64,000 nt of DNA from Prauserella flavalba (GCF_003202235.1 NZ_MASU01000008.1:268402-332401); one strand, 5' to 3'; shown: positions 43,332 to 53,300, numbered from the stretch's first letter. Notes: generated by a model not told the origin, from the sequence alone. A program made the numbers and translations.

Positions 43332-43991
43332 GTGGTTGTCTCGCCGAGAAACGCTCTGAGTTGCTTGCTCACCGTCGCGGTCGCTGCGTTGCTGTTCATC
43401 GCAGGAACCATCGTTACAACCCCGTCCGCTTGGGCGCTACCGCCGGGGACGCCGTCCAAGGCGACCGCGCAGTCGGAGCTGAACGCGCTGTCGGTCCGTT
43501 CGCAGGAGTCGATGACGGGTTACTCTCGCGACAAGTTCCCGCACTGGATCACGATCTCCGGCGCCTGCAACACTCGCGAAACCGTGCTCAAACGCGATGC
43601 CGACTCGGTCACGGTCGGCTCCGACTGCTACCCCACCTCCGGTCGCTGGTACAGCTATTACGACGGGGCCGTCTGGTACCAGGCGTCCGACCTGGACATC
43701 GACCACATCGTGCCGCTGGCCGAGGCGTGGCGTTCCGGGGCGAGTCACTGGACGACGTCCAAGCGCCAGTCGTTCGCCAACGACCTCGATGGCCCGCAGC
43801 TGATCGCGGTGACCGACAACGTGAACCAGGCCAAGGGTGACCAGGACCCGTCCACGTGGCAGCCACCCCGTTCCGGTGCCCGCTGCGCGTATGCGAAGTG
43901 GTGGATTCACACCAAGTACCGTTGGGACCTGCAGCTGCAGTCGTCGGAGAAGTCCGCGTTGCAGAGCATGCTCAACAGCTGCACCTACTGA
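43332..43991 (+). CDS. secreted HNH endonuclease (DUF1524/GmrSD-like fold)
   Basis: A 219-residue exported nuclease. Signal peptide about 1-35 (SCLLTVAVAALLFIAG; cleavage near AWA-L). Nuclease core: DLDIDHIVPLAEAWRSGA (about 118-135, catalytic Asp-His), then FANDLDGPQLIAVTDNVNQA and KGDQDPSTWQPP (about 147-178), completing the HNH zinc/metal fold. C-terminal YAKWWIHTKYRWDL is conserved in the family. Two Cys pairs may form disulphides. It would degrade extracellular DNA or RNA; its position beside phoD suggests phosphate supply. Start GTG 43332. Confidence 0.88.
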   Translation: MVVSPRNALSCLLTVAVAALLFIAGTIVTTPSAWALPPGTPSKATAQSELNALSVRSQESMTGYSRDKFPHWITISGACNTRETVLKRDADSVTVGSDCYPTSGRWYSYYDGAVWYQASDLDIDHIVPLAEAWRSGASHWTTSKRQSFANDLDGPQLIAVTDNVNQAKGDQDPSTWQPPRSGARCAYAKWWIHTKYRWDLQLQSSEKSALQSMLNSCTY

Positions 43992-44001
43992 GTCCGCCCC
44001 G

Positions 44002-44041
44002 CCGCGGCGTCGTGGGCTCGCGCGTATGACGCCGCGGTTTT
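44002..44041 (+). terminator. intrinsic terminator of the nuclease gene
   Basis: CCGCGGCGTC (44002-44011), 16-base loop, GACGCCGCGG (44028-44037) then TTTT. The clearest rho-independent terminator in the window, 10 bases after the stop. Confidence 0.8.
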
Positions 44042-44061
44042 GCGGCACAGGGAGTTCTGGC

Positions 44062-44304
44062 ATGACGCAACAGTCCTCGGTCTTCACGGCCAGCCACGGG
44101 GTGATGACCGCCGAGGTCGGCGTGATCAGCGGCGAACTCGAGCTGCGCACCCAATGCGATGACGATGGCGCCCTCACATTGGCGATCACCTACAGCGGCG
44201 CCGACGAGTGGTATACCTTGCCCGGCGAGGGTTACCGCCTGCACGATCCGCGCGATCATGAAGTCGTGCACCGCATCCTGGCCACCGTGCTCGCCCGCCC
44301 TTGA
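44062..44304 (+). CDS. small unknown protein
   Basis: 80 residues, ATG at 44062 with AGGGAG upstream. A two-layer beta-rich protein by eye (TAEVGVISGELELRTQCDDD; LTLAITYSGADEWYTLPGEG) with a short C-terminal helix (EVVHRILATVLARP). No signal peptide. I do not recognise the family. Confidence 0.6.
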   Translation: MTQQSSVFTASHGVMTAEVGVISGELELRTQCDDDGALTLAITYSGADEWYTLPGEGYRLHDPRDHEVVHRILATVLARP

Positions 44305-44389
44305 CCTGATCAGAGCCCGTGAGGATTGTGTCGATCCTTGCCGGACCTTGACCAAGTAGCGATGGGTGCGGGGACGGTCGGCGAGCGAC

Positions 44390-44876
44390 GGCCCGTCGAC
44401 AGCAGCTGCGACTGAACGTGAGGTGACGCGCCGCGGGTTGGGTGCCGGCATACCGGGTGATGTCACAGCGATCGGGGTCGGGGGAGGGCTTCCGGGACAC
44501 GGTTGGCCGATCCGAACAGCAGCACCACCCCGTCGCCTGCTTCGGGCGTGTGCCCGGCGATCCCCGTCTTCTTGTGCGCCAGCCGTGTGGTGTCGGACGG
44601 GCAGCGCCCGCATCCGTCGGATGGAGATGTTCGGCAGGTAGCTCAGCGTTTCGGGCAAGCGCCGCACCGGGGCAGCAGTGAATGCCCTTCGGCTTCCTGC
44701 AGCGCCGACACGTCGTCGTAGCGGGTGAGCAACAAGAACCCGGGTGGCTGCTCGAAGACTGGCACGCTCGCGCGCAGCCGGGCGTAGTGCTGGTACGGGT
44801 CCGTTGGCCGTGACTCAGCCTGGGTTCGGGAAACGCCACCGGTGCCGCCCGAGCAGGTGGCCAGAGGCGATCGCAT
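44390..44876 (-). pseudogene. scrambled cytochrome P450 remnant
   Basis: Pieces of a P450 are readable in three frames. The N-terminus is DPYQHYARLRASVPVFEQPP and FLLLTRYDDVSALQEAEG (44830-44690). It joins directly to the heme loop GIHCCPGAALARNAE (about 44682-44638) and the C-terminal end YLPNISIRRMRALPVR (about 44640-44595). Downstream, out of natural order, comes the segment that should precede the heme loop: TGIAGHTPEAGDGVVLLFGS and DPDRCDITRYAG then HLTFS (44570-44410). Large deletion plus rearrangement or a tandem copy. Not functional. Confidence 0.8.
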
Positions 44877-44911
44877 TGGGCCGATTGGGTTTCCCGATCG
44901 CCGCGGGGTCT

Positions 44912-44933
44912 GTTCACCGTCCGTACACGAACC
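44912..44933 (+). promoter_or_regulatory. possible PhoP (PHO box) site before the ugp operon
   Basis: GTTCACCGTCC followed directly by GTACACGAACC: two 11-base units, the first a good and the second a poor match to the actinobacterial PHO box unit G(T/G)TCAYYYR(G/C). It lies 65 bases upstream of the ugpC start. A hairpin CGGTGG-AAAG-CCACCG (44955-44970) follows. Confidence 0.35.
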
Positions 44934-44997
44934 ACTGTTGCGCTGAACGCCGTTCGGTGGAAAGCCACCGACGCGAGGGAAAGGTGCGGTAGCGGTT

Positions 44998-46089
<1,092 letters not shown>

Positions 46090-46119
46090 TCGTCCCCGCA
46101 CAGAAAGAGGAACCTCCCC

Positions 46120-47493
46120 ATGAAAAGGACCCTGCTCGCGGCCTGCGCCGCGACGCTCCTGCTGGCCACCTCGGCCTGCGGACTGGGCAGCGAGAGCACC
46201 GGCGCGGAAGGGTCGGTGAGCCGCGTTCCCGAGCTGCAGCCGGACCAGAAGGTGTCGATCGTCTTCGAGAGCTACAACTTCGGTCAGGCCGGAGCGTGGA
46301 CGGATACGTTCAACGAGCTGATCGCCGCGTTCGAGAAGGAGCATCCGAACATCTCGGTGACGGCGCAGAAGCCGCAGGGCAACAGCGCGAACCCGGCGAC
46401 CGACACGATCTCCAGCCTGCAGAGCCAGCTCACCGCGGGCAGCCCGCCAGACGTCGTGCAGCTCGGCTTCTCCGATCTCGACTTCACCGTCAACCAGCTC
46501 AAAGCGCTGCCGTTGGACGACCTGGTCGGCAAGGACGCCGTGCAGGCCAACTTCGACGGTGACGAGTACCCCTACGCAGAGTCGGCGCGCACGCTCGGAG
46601 ACTGGAAGGGCAAGACCTACGGCGTGCCGTTCGTGTTCTCCACGCCGATGCTCTACTACAACAAGCAGCTGTTCACCCAGGCCGGTCTCGACCCCGAGCA
46701 CCCGCCGACGACCTGGGCCGAGGTCCGCGACGCGGCCAAGGCCATCAAGGAGAAGACGGGCGAGGACGGCGCCTATGTGGACTGCCTGACCAAGGCCGCC
46801 AAGGACTGGTGCTTCCAGGCTCTCGTGCGTTCGGCCGGCGGGCGGGTGATCTCCGAGGACCGCTCGACGCTGACGTTCGCCGATCCACCGTCGGTCCAGG
46901 CCGTGCGCACCATGCAGGACATGGTGAAGGCCGGCGTGATGCCCAATCGCACGCAGATGCAGGCTGTCGAGTCGTTCGCCCGCGGCGACCTCGGCATGAT
47001 CCTGGAGTCCAGCGCCATCCAGGGCACGTTCCTCAAGGGAGCCGGGGACAAGTGGGAGCTCGGCGCAGCGGCGATGCCGAGCTTCGAGGGCAAGCAGGCC
47101 ATCCCGACCAACTCCGGTGCCGCACTGTTCGTGTTCTCCCAGGACCAGGCCAAGCAGCGGGCGGCGTGGGAACTGATCAAGTTCCTGACCAGCGAGCGCG
47201 CCTACACGACGATCGCGACCAAGATCGGCTATCTGCCCTTGCGTACCGGGCTCGTGAACGACCCCGAAGGCCTCAAGAAATGGGCCGACGAGAACCCGTA
47301 CCTCGAGCCGAACCTGAAGCAGCTGGAGCACCTGGAGCCGTGGGTGTCGATGCCCGGCGCGAGTTACCTGCAGATCCGCGACGGGATGATGCAGGCAGTG
47401 GAGAACGCCGTGTACCAGGGCGCGAATCCCGCCGACTCGTTGCGGTCCGCGCAGGAGGAGGCGTCCGCGCTGCTCCCGGGCGGAGGGAAGTGA
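46120..47493 (+). CDS. ugpB: UgpB-like substrate-binding lipoprotein
   Basis: A 457-residue family 1 extracellular solute-binding protein. Signal peptide with lipobox ATSAC (Cys about 20). VSIVFESYNFGQAGAW opens the mature fold; PPDVVQLGFSDLDFTVNQLK and YGVPFVFSTPMLYYNKQLF (about 168-186) are typical of UgpB/CUT1 binding proteins. ATG 46120 follows AGAAAGAGGAA. Delivers substrate to UgpA/UgpE. Sequence alone cannot separate sugar from glycerophosphate; the linked phosphoesterase favours the latter. Confidence 0.9.
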   Translation: MKRTLLAACAATLLLATSACGLGSESTGAEGSVSRVPELQPDQKVSIVFESYNFGQAGAWTDTFNELIAAFEKEHPNISVTAQKPQGNSANPATDTISSLQSQLTAGSPPDVVQLGFSDLDFTVNQLKALPLDDLVGKDAVQANFDGDEYPYAESARTLGDWKGKTYGVPFVFSTPMLYYNKQLFTQAGLDPEHPPTTWAEVRDAAKAIKEKTGEDGAYVDCLTKAAKDWCFQALVRSAGGRVISEDRSTLTFADPPSVQAVRTMQDMVKAGVMPNRTQMQAVESFARGDLGMILESSAIQGTFLKGAGDKWELGAAAMPSFEGKQAIPTNSGAALFVFSQDQAKQRAAWELIKFLTSERAYTTIATKIGYLPLRTGLVNDPEGLKKWADENPYLEPNLKQLEHLEPWVSMPGASYLQIRDGMMQAVENAVYQGANPADSLRSAQEEASALLPGGGK

Positions 47494-47495
47494 GC

Positions 47496-48347
47496 GTGGG
47501 CACCGGGCCGGACCTCACCCTGGTGCAGCTGACCGACACCCACCTGCTGCCCGAGGGAGCGCTGATGCACGACGTGGTCGACACGGCCGCGAACCTCGTC
47601 GCGGCGCTGGAGATGATCGAGCGGTCGCAGCTGCCGGTGGCGGCTCTGCTGCTCACCGGCGACCTCGCCGACAATGGCGCTCCCTCCGCCTATCGCAGGC
47701 TGCGGGAGGCGGTGGAGCCCGCCGCCCGGCGGCTCGGTGCAGAGGTGATCTACACGATGGGCAACCACGACGAGCGCGGTGCCTTCCGTGCCGAAGTACT
47801 CGGTGAGGAGCCATCCACAGCGGACTACAACACGGTGACTATGGTCGGCGGCCTGCGCGTCGTGTCTCTGGACAGCAGTGAGCCGGGACAGCACGACGGG
47901 CATCTGTCCGGTGAGCAGCTCGACTGGCTGGCCGACGTGCTCGCCCACCCCGCGCCGTCAGGCACCGTGCTGGTGTGTCACCACCCACCGCTGCCCTCGC
48001 CGGTGCCGACCGTGCACCTGCTGCGGTTGCGTGGGGCGGAACGGCTGGCCGGGGTGGTCGCGGGCAGCGACGTCCGGCTCGTCGTGACCGGGCACGCCCA
48101 CCACGCGGGCTGCGGGGCGCTGGGCGGCGTGCCGGTCTGGGTCGGGCCCGCGCTGGCCTACGGCGTCGCGGCGGTGCCGCCGAAGGGCAGGCTGAGGGCG
48201 GGCGCGGACGCGGCGTTCAGCCGCATCGACGTCTTCGGCGAGCAGGTCGTCGCCACCGCGGTGCCGCTGTCGCGGGCCGAGGGCGTGTACGACGTCGCGG
48301 CCGCCGAGCGGGTGCGGCTCGTGCGTGAGGTCGTCGGCGCATGGTGA
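47496..48347 (+). CDS. calcineurin-like metallophosphoesterase (GpdQ/CpdA-like)
   Basis: A 283-residue class III phosphodiesterase. Metal ligands in order: QLTDTHL (about 8-14), LTGDLADNG (about 48-56), MGNHDERG (about 88-95), VCHHPPLPS (about 158-166) and VTGHAHHAG (about 193-201). Relatives hydrolyse cAMP or glycerophosphodiesters. I prefer GTG 47496 because GGAGGG lies nine bases upstream; GTG 47490 overlaps the ugpB stop. No signal peptide, so it would act on imported substrate in the cytoplasm. It overlaps ugpA by seven bases. Confidence 0.88.
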   Translation: MGTGPDLTLVQLTDTHLLPEGALMHDVVDTAANLVAALEMIERSQLPVAALLLTGDLADNGAPSAYRRLREAVEPAARRLGAEVIYTMGNHDERGAFRAEVLGEEPSTADYNTVTMVGGLRVVSLDSSEPGQHDGHLSGEQLDWLADVLAHPAPSGTVLVCHHPPLPSPVPTVHLLRLRGAERLAGVVAGSDVRLVVTGHAHHAGCGALGGVPVWVGPALAYGVAAVPPKGRLRAGADAAFSRIDVFGEQVVATAVPLSRAEGVYDVAAAERVRLVREVVGAW

Positions 48348-49315
48348 GCGGCGCCTTCGTGGAGGTCGCTCCGCCCGTGCGGAGCCGGGAAGCGCGCGCG
48401 GCGGGCATGCCGGACACTGTGCCCGCCTCCCCGGCGCTGTGGCAGCGGGTGCGGCGCATCGCGCCGCCCTACCTCTACCTCCTGCCAGCCGTGGTGCTGC
48501 TCGTCGTGTGGACCTACCAGCCACTGGCCCAGACGTTCGTGCTCTCGACCTACTCGTGGAACCTCGTGCCGAGCACACCGATGGTCGACGTCGGGCTCGG
48601 CAACTACGAGCGGTTGCTCAGCACGCCGGAGCTCGGCCGTTCGGTCTGGCGCACGGTGGTCGTGATCCTCGGGATACTGCCGTTCACGGTCGGCATCCCG
48701 GTGGCGGTCGCGCTGCTCACGCGGCGGGTGCGTGGCCGGGCGCAGGGCGTGTACCGGGCCCTGGTGTTCGCGCCGATGCTCGTCGCGCCGGTGGCTGGTG
48801 CCGCGGTCTGGCAGTGGCTGCTCGACCCGTCCGCCGGCGCGGTCAACCGGGTGCTCGGCACCGACGTGAACTGGCTCAACACCGCGGGCACCGCGCAGCT
48901 GTCGATCATCGTGATCACCGGCTGGCACGTCGTCGGGTTCGCCGTGCTCGTGGTGACGGCGGGGCTGGCGGGGATCAATCCCGACTACGCCGCCGCGGCG
49001 CAGGTCGACGGAGCCTCGCGAAGCCAGGTGACACGCTGGATCACCTTGCCCCTGCTCTCGCCGACACTGGCGTTCCTGGTGCTGATGACCGTGCTGCTGT
49101 CGGCGCAGTGGACGTTCCCGCTGATCGACACCCTGACCCAGGGCGGGCCGGTCGGGTCGACCACCAACCTCTACTACCTGCTCTGGGAGTACGGCTTCCG
49201 CAGCCACGATGCGGGCCTGGCCGCCGCGGCCGGTGTGCTGTTCTTCCTCGGCTTCATTGTGGTGGCCGCACTGCTGACGCGGCTCGCGGAAAGGCTCAGT
49301 CACCATGACGACTGA
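48341..49315 (+). CDS. ugpA: UgpA-like ABC permease
   Basis: A 324-residue permease with six helices (first about 45-65). The EAA coupling loop is YAAAAQVDGASRSQVTRWIT (about 218-237). A 40-residue cytoplasmic head precedes helix 1. It overlaps the phosphoesterase by seven bases and ugpE by eleven. Partner of UgpE. Confidence 0.92.
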   Translation: MVSGAFVEVAPPVRSREARAAGMPDTVPASPALWQRVRRIAPPYLYLLPAVVLLVVWTYQPLAQTFVLSTYSWNLVPSTPMVDVGLGNYERLLSTPELGRSVWRTVVVILGILPFTVGIPVAVALLTRRVRGRAQGVYRALVFAPMLVAPVAGAAVWQWLLDPSAGAVNRVLGTDVNWLNTAGTAQLSIIVITGWHVVGFAVLVVTAGLAGINPDYAAAAQVDGASRSQVTRWITLPLLSPTLAFLVLMTVLLSAQWTFPLIDTLTQGGPVGSTTNLYYLLWEYGFRSHDAGLAAAAGVLFFLGFIVVAALLTRLAERLSHHDD

Positions 49316-50138
49316 CGAGGTGGTGGGGGAGTCGTCCCGGGGAAGGCGGCTCGGCGGGCACGTCGTGCTCGGGGTGCTGAGCCTGGCGTGCGTGTTCCCG
49401 ATCTACTGGCTCTACGCGACGTCGCTGCGTGCACCGCAGGACGTGTACTCGCTGTCGGTGCTGCCGTGGCCGTTGTCCACGGCGAGCTACACGGAGGCGT
49501 TCGCGAAGAACGACGTGCTGGGCATGCTGTTCAACACCGGGGTGATCGCGGTGCTCAGCGCCCTCGGACAGTTGCTGGTGGCGTTGCTCGCCGCCTATGC
49601 CTTCGCGGCGTGGCGGTTCCCGCTGCAACGGCTGCTGTACTTGATGTTCGTCGGCACGTGGCTGGTGCCGTTCCAGGCGACGATGCTGCCCAACTACGTG
49701 CTGCTGTCGCGGCTGGGCCTGCTGGAAACCCTCGCCGGGGTGATCGTGCCGACCCTGTGCTCAGCGCTGGGTGTGCTGTTGCTGCGGGAGCACCTGAACA
49801 GCTTCCCGAAGGAGCTCCTCGACGCAGCGCGGATGGACGGCCGTTCGTCGTGGAGTACGTTGTGGACGGTCGTGGTGCCGGCACTGCGGCCCGCGCTCGC
49901 CGCGCTGGGTATCCTGCTGGCGATCAGCGCATGGAACGAGTACTTCTGGCCGGCGATGGTGCTGCAGCGGAGCAACGCCGTGGTGCAGCTCGGGCTGCGC
50001 AGTTTCATGGGCACCGAGGGCAACGACTGGGGTCCGCTGATGGCCACGGCCGGTCTGGCGTGCCTTCCGGTGTTCGTCCTCTACCTCGTCCTGCAGCGGC
50101 ACATCGTGAACGCCTTCGTGCGGTCGGGGCTCAAGTAG
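49305..50138 (+). CDS. ugpE: UgpE-like ABC permease
   Basis: A 277-residue permease with six helices. Coupling loop ELLDAARMDGRSSWSTLWTV (about 172-191); SAWNEYFWPAMVL (about 207) is typical of MalG/UgpE proteins. Last gene of the operon. Substrate specificity comes from UgpB. Confidence 0.93.
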   Translation: MTTDEVVGESSRGRRLGGHVVLGVLSLACVFPIYWLYATSLRAPQDVYSLSVLPWPLSTASYTEAFAKNDVLGMLFNTGVIAVLSALGQLLVALLAAYAFAAWRFPLQRLLYLMFVGTWLVPFQATMLPNYVLLSRLGLLETLAGVIVPTLCSALGVLLLREHLNSFPKELLDAARMDGRSSWSTLWTVVVPALRPALAALGILLAISAWNEYFWPAMVLQRSNAVVQLGLRSFMGTEGNDWGPLMATAGLACLPVFVLYLVLQRHIVNAFVRSGLK

Positions 50139-50226
50139 GCGTGCCGGGCAGGCAGCCGAGAAACAACCTAGACCGGCCTGATGGTCGTCAGGATTGCCGT
50201 GGCGCCGGGTCGGCGCGGCGGCAGGT

Positions 50227-51192
50227 TCACCGGCGCTGCCGTTTTTCGCCGGTCCACCGGAATCTGGACCGCGTCGGCGCGCACGGATCAGGCGGCGGGG
50301 GAGGGGTGTCCCGCTCCCGCCGCGGCATCGGCCAGAACAGGGTCGCGGGCTCGACCGGTGCCGGTTCGGGCAGCGCGTCGAGGCCGGGCACCAGGGCTCG
50401 CACGTCGTCGTGGAAGCGGCGGGCGAGTGCGGGCGCGTCGGCGTTGTCGGGGGTGTGCACGAAGACCGTCGGAGATCGGCCCTCGCGCAGCCAGCCCGCG
50501 ACCACCTCGGTCCACGGCCGCCACCCCTCGACCGTCTCCTGGACAGAGTCCCGGCCCAGGTAGCGGACGATCGGCCGGTCGGTCAGCGCTCGCGTCCGCC
50601 TCGGCAGCCGCGGTTTCTTGGCCCGGGCGTCCTGCTCGGCCTCGCTGGTCGGCGGGCTCTGGAAGAAGACCGTGGTGTCGAACGGCACCCACTCGGCGTC
50701 CGCGTCGGCGAGTGTTCCTTCCAGCAGCGACGTCGAGTGGATGTCGGTGAAGAACCCCGGGTGGCGCACCTCGACGGCGCGTCGGCGGCCGGCGGGGAGC
50801 CGGCGCAGGAAGCGGCCGAGAGCGTCGACGTCCGAGGGGCCGAACGAGGCGGGCAACTGGGTCCACAGGACCGCCCGTTCGCCAAGGGGTTCGATCGCGT
50901 CGAGGAATGCCCGCATCTCGGCCTCGACACCGGCGAACCGGCGCTCGTGCGTGACGACCTTGGGCAGCTTGACCAGGAACCGGAAGCCGGCGTCGGTCTG
51001 CCGTGCCCACGTCGTGACGGTGTCCCGGGCGGGGGTCGCGTAGAAGGTGGTGTTGCCCTCGACCGCGTTGCACCAGCCGGCGTAGGCCCGCAGGCGTTCC
51101 TTCGCCGGCAGCGGCTGCGGCAGGAACCGCCCTGCCCACGCCTTGTGGGTCCACATCGCGCAACCGACGTGCAGACGTGCCACTCCATCCAC
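50227..51192 (-). CDS. DUF72 protein (YecE family)
   Basis: A 321-residue DUF72 protein with a TIM-barrel fold. Family features: HVGCAMWTHKAWAGRFLP (about 8-25), YAGWCNAVEGNTTFYATP (about 37-54), FLVKLPKVVTHER, and VEVRHPGFF (about 141-149). Function unknown in spite of wide distribution. A proline-rich C-terminal tail (about 290-321) is longer than usual. Converges on the ugp operon. Confidence 0.9.
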   Translation of the reverse strand: MDGVARLHVGCAMWTHKAWAGRFLPQPLPAKERLRAYAGWCNAVEGNTTFYATPARDTVTTWARQTDAGFRFLVKLPKVVTHERRFAGVEAEMRAFLDAIEPLGERAVLWTQLPASFGPSDVDALGRFLRRLPAGRRRAVEVRHPGFFTDIHSTSLLEGTLADADAEWVPFDTTVFFQSPPTSEAEQDARAKKPRLPRRTRALTDRPIVRYLGRDSVQETVEGWRPWTEVVAGWLREGRSPTVFVHTPDNADAPALARRFHDDVRALVPGLDALPEPAPVEPATLFWPMPRRERDTPPPPPDPCAPTRSRFRWTGEKRQRR

Positions 51193-51312
51193 CTCCCGTC
51201 AGCCGGCAGTGAACCTACTACCCGGGCAGCACCTGCGGGCACGCGCCCGTGGCCTGGTCGAAGGCCGGCCCTGGCCTGTCGAAGGCGATCGGCTCCACGA
51301 ATCGGGTGCCGG

Positions 51313-52077
51313 TCACCCGCGACGGGCGCGCAGTTCGACGCAGCACTCACCCGCGTGCGGGTCGAGCACCGCCTCGACGGTCGCGGCGCCGAGTCCGTCG
51401 AGCAGACCGGCGAGGAACGCGTGGTTGATGCCGCACACCAGCTCCGGTGCCCTGTCAGCCAACGGGTGGAACGGGCAGGTACCGAGTCGCAGGCACGTCG
51501 ACGACCCGCGATCCGGGTCGAATCCGTGACGGCCCAACACCGCCGCGGTCAGGGTGAGGGCACGCTCGGCACCCAGCCGTCCGGGGCGGGCCTGCTCGCG
51601 CTCGGCCGCGCCGATCCGGTGACCGCGCCGGCGGGCCGCCCGCAGCGCGGCGCGCCGGACCTGCCCGTCACGTTCGCGGCCGTCCTCGTCGCCGTTGTCG
51701 CTGTCATCGCGGTTGTCGCTGTCGTCGGACTGGGTGCCGGAGAGGACGGCGTCCACCAGGATGTCGGCGAGCAGGTCGGGCTGGCGGGGCGGGATGCTCA
51801 CCCGGATGTCGGCCGCGACCGGTTGGTACACCTTCGGCGCCCGGCCGACCTTCCGGATGCCGCTGACCGGCTGGTAGCCGGCCTGGAGCACCCCGGCGTC
51901 GACGAGTTTGTCCAGGTGGAACGCGGCCAGCTTGCGGGAGATCCCGACCGCGGCGGCGGCCTCGTCGCGGGTGACCGGGCGCCGGGCGGCCCGGATGAAC
52001 CGGTACATGCCCCGGCGCAGCTCGTCGTCCAGTACGGCGACAGCCCTGATGCCCGCATCGCCTGTCACGTCCCTCAC
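51313..52077 (-). CDS. HTH regulator with C-terminal Cys cluster, possibly Fe-S sensing
   Basis: A 254-residue protein: N-terminal winged helix (about 12-75; VTRDEAAAAVGISRKLAAFH), then an acidic low-complexity insert DDSDNRDDSDNGDED (about 117-131), then a C-terminal domain with CLRLGTCPFHPLADRAPELV, a third Cys in VCGINHAFL and CCVEL at the end. The spacing of Cys resembles SufR/DeoR-like regulators that bind an iron-sulfur cluster. GTG start. Divergent from the DUF2231 gene, its likely target. Confidence 0.78.
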   Translation of the reverse strand: MRDVTGDAGIRAVAVLDDELRRGMYRFIRAARRPVTRDEAAAAVGISRKLAAFHLDKLVDAGVLQAGYQPVSGIRKVGRAPKVYQPVAADIRVSIPPRQPDLLADILVDAVLSGTQSDDSDNRDDSDNGDEDGRERDGQVRRAALRAARRRGHRIGAAEREQARPGRLGAERALTLTAAVLGRHGFDPDRGSSTCLRLGTCPFHPLADRAPELVCGINHAFLAGLLDGLGAATVEAVLDPHAGECCVELRARRG

Positions 52078-52136
52078 GATAACACCAACAAACGTATCCC
52101 ATGACAGCTCGGCGAACGCCCGGACACAGGGCGAGC

Positions 52137-52165
52137 TTGACGGAGGCTCTCAATAGGACCAAAAT
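52137..52165 (+). promoter_or_regulatory. promoter for the DUF2231 gene
   Basis: TTGACG (52137-52142), 17-base spacer, CAAAAT (52160-52165). The AT-rich stretch to 52180 (TTTCTTAGTGATTTAG) stands out from its GC-rich surroundings and may hold the regulator's site. GGAGAGG at 52182 is the ribosome site. Confidence 0.45.
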
Positions 52166-52187
52166 TTCTTAGTGATTTAGCGGAGAG

Positions 52188-52754
52188 GTGGTGTTCCCTG
52201 TGACCGGAGATGTCCAACAGGCCAAGCAGCCGGTGAGCAAGGCGCTCGCCGGCCCGTACGGGCACCCGTTCCACCCGATCCTGGTCACCGTGCCCATCGG
52301 CGCCTGGGTGGCCGGTCTCGTGTTCGACATCGCCTCGCGGATCATCGGCGACCCCGCGTTCCTGACACAGGGCTCGGTGTGGCTGATCGCGATCGGGGTG
52401 ATCGGCGCACTGCTGGCGGCGATGATCGGATTCCTCGACCTGCTGGCCATTCCCACCGGAACCCGCGCGTTCCGCACCGGCCTGCTGCACATGAGCCTCA
52501 ACCTGCTGGTCGTCGGCGCCTACATCGGCAACTTCTTCTGGCGGAACGCCACCTACGGCCAGCCCGGGCCGGTGGCCGTCGGCCCACTGGCGCTGTCCGC
52601 GGTCAGCCTCGCGGCGCTGGGCGTGTCCGGGTATCTGGGAGGGAAACTCGCCTACCGCTACGGCGTGCGGGTCGCCGAGGAAACCGCACAGGCAGAGGGC
52701 TACCGGTCCGTCCGCACACCACCGGTGCGCGGACGGACCGGCCACGCCCACTGA
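52188..52754 (+). CDS. DUF2231 membrane protein
   Basis: A 188-residue protein with four helices (about 33-52, 64-84, 95-115, 128-148). The family motif is GHPFHPILVTVPIGAW (about 25-40), whose His residues could bind heme or metal. Several GTG codons compete as the start: 52188, 52191 and 52200; GGAGAGG favours 52200. Followed after 41 bases by another small membrane protein. Role unknown. Confidence 0.85.
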   Translation: MVFPVTGDVQQAKQPVSKALAGPYGHPFHPILVTVPIGAWVAGLVFDIASRIIGDPAFLTQGSVWLIAIGVIGALLAAMIGFLDLLAIPTGTRAFRTGLLHMSLNLLVVGAYIGNFFWRNATYGQPGPVAVGPLALSAVSLAALGVSGYLGGKLAYRYGVRVAEETAQAEGYRSVRTPPVRGRTGHAH

Positions 52755-52795
52755 ACCAGACCCACCGCTGTCCCGTTCCCGTAAGGAGGCCGATC

Positions 52796-53254
52796 ATGTC
52801 CATCGCCGCACTGATCGCCTGGGTCGTCACCGCCGCCGGCGGCTTCGTCCTGCTCGGCACCTGGATCGCCAAGGGCGGCGCCCGTACCCCGCGCGCCAGC
52901 AACTTCCCGCCCGCGGTGATCTTCGGGCACTTCGCACTCGCCGCCGCCGGTCTCGTCGTGTGGATCATCTACCTCGTCGCGGACACGACCGTGCTGGCCT
53001 GGATCGCGTTCGGGCTGCTGGTCCCCGTCGCCCTGCTGGGCTTCACCATGCTCGCCCGCTGGATACCCGCCTACCGGGCTCGCGCCACGGTCACCACCGG
53101 CAGCGGCGGTGGCCGGCCGGGCACGGCCGAGACCGGTGACCGGGAACCGGCCGAGCAGCATTTCCCGGTCGTGGTGGTCGGCGCACACGGCGTGTTGGCG
53201 CTCGCCACCGTGGTGCTCGTCCTGCTGTCCGCCCTCGAGATCGGCGGAAGCTGA
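52796..53254 (+). CDS. membrane protein, unknown
   Basis: A 152-residue protein with four helices (about 4-24, 40-62, 68-86, 125-148) and a cytoplasmic or external loop of about 30 residues rich in Gly/Thr before the last. ATG 52796 has AAGGAGG upstream. Downstream of DUF2231 with no terminator, probably co-transcribed. His in FGHFALAAAGL and VVGAHGVLAL could ligate heme. No named family. Confidence 0.75.
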   Translation: MSIAALIAWVVTAAGGFVLLGTWIAKGGARTPRASNFPPAVIFGHFALAAAGLVVWIIYLVADTTVLAWIAFGLLVPVALLGFTMLARWIPAYRARATVTTGSGGGRPGTAETGDREPAEQHFPVVVVGAHGVLALATVVLVLLSALEIGGS

Positions 53255-53300
53255 GCCCACACCCCGTTCTCCACCATGTCGACGATCGAAAGGGCTGTCC

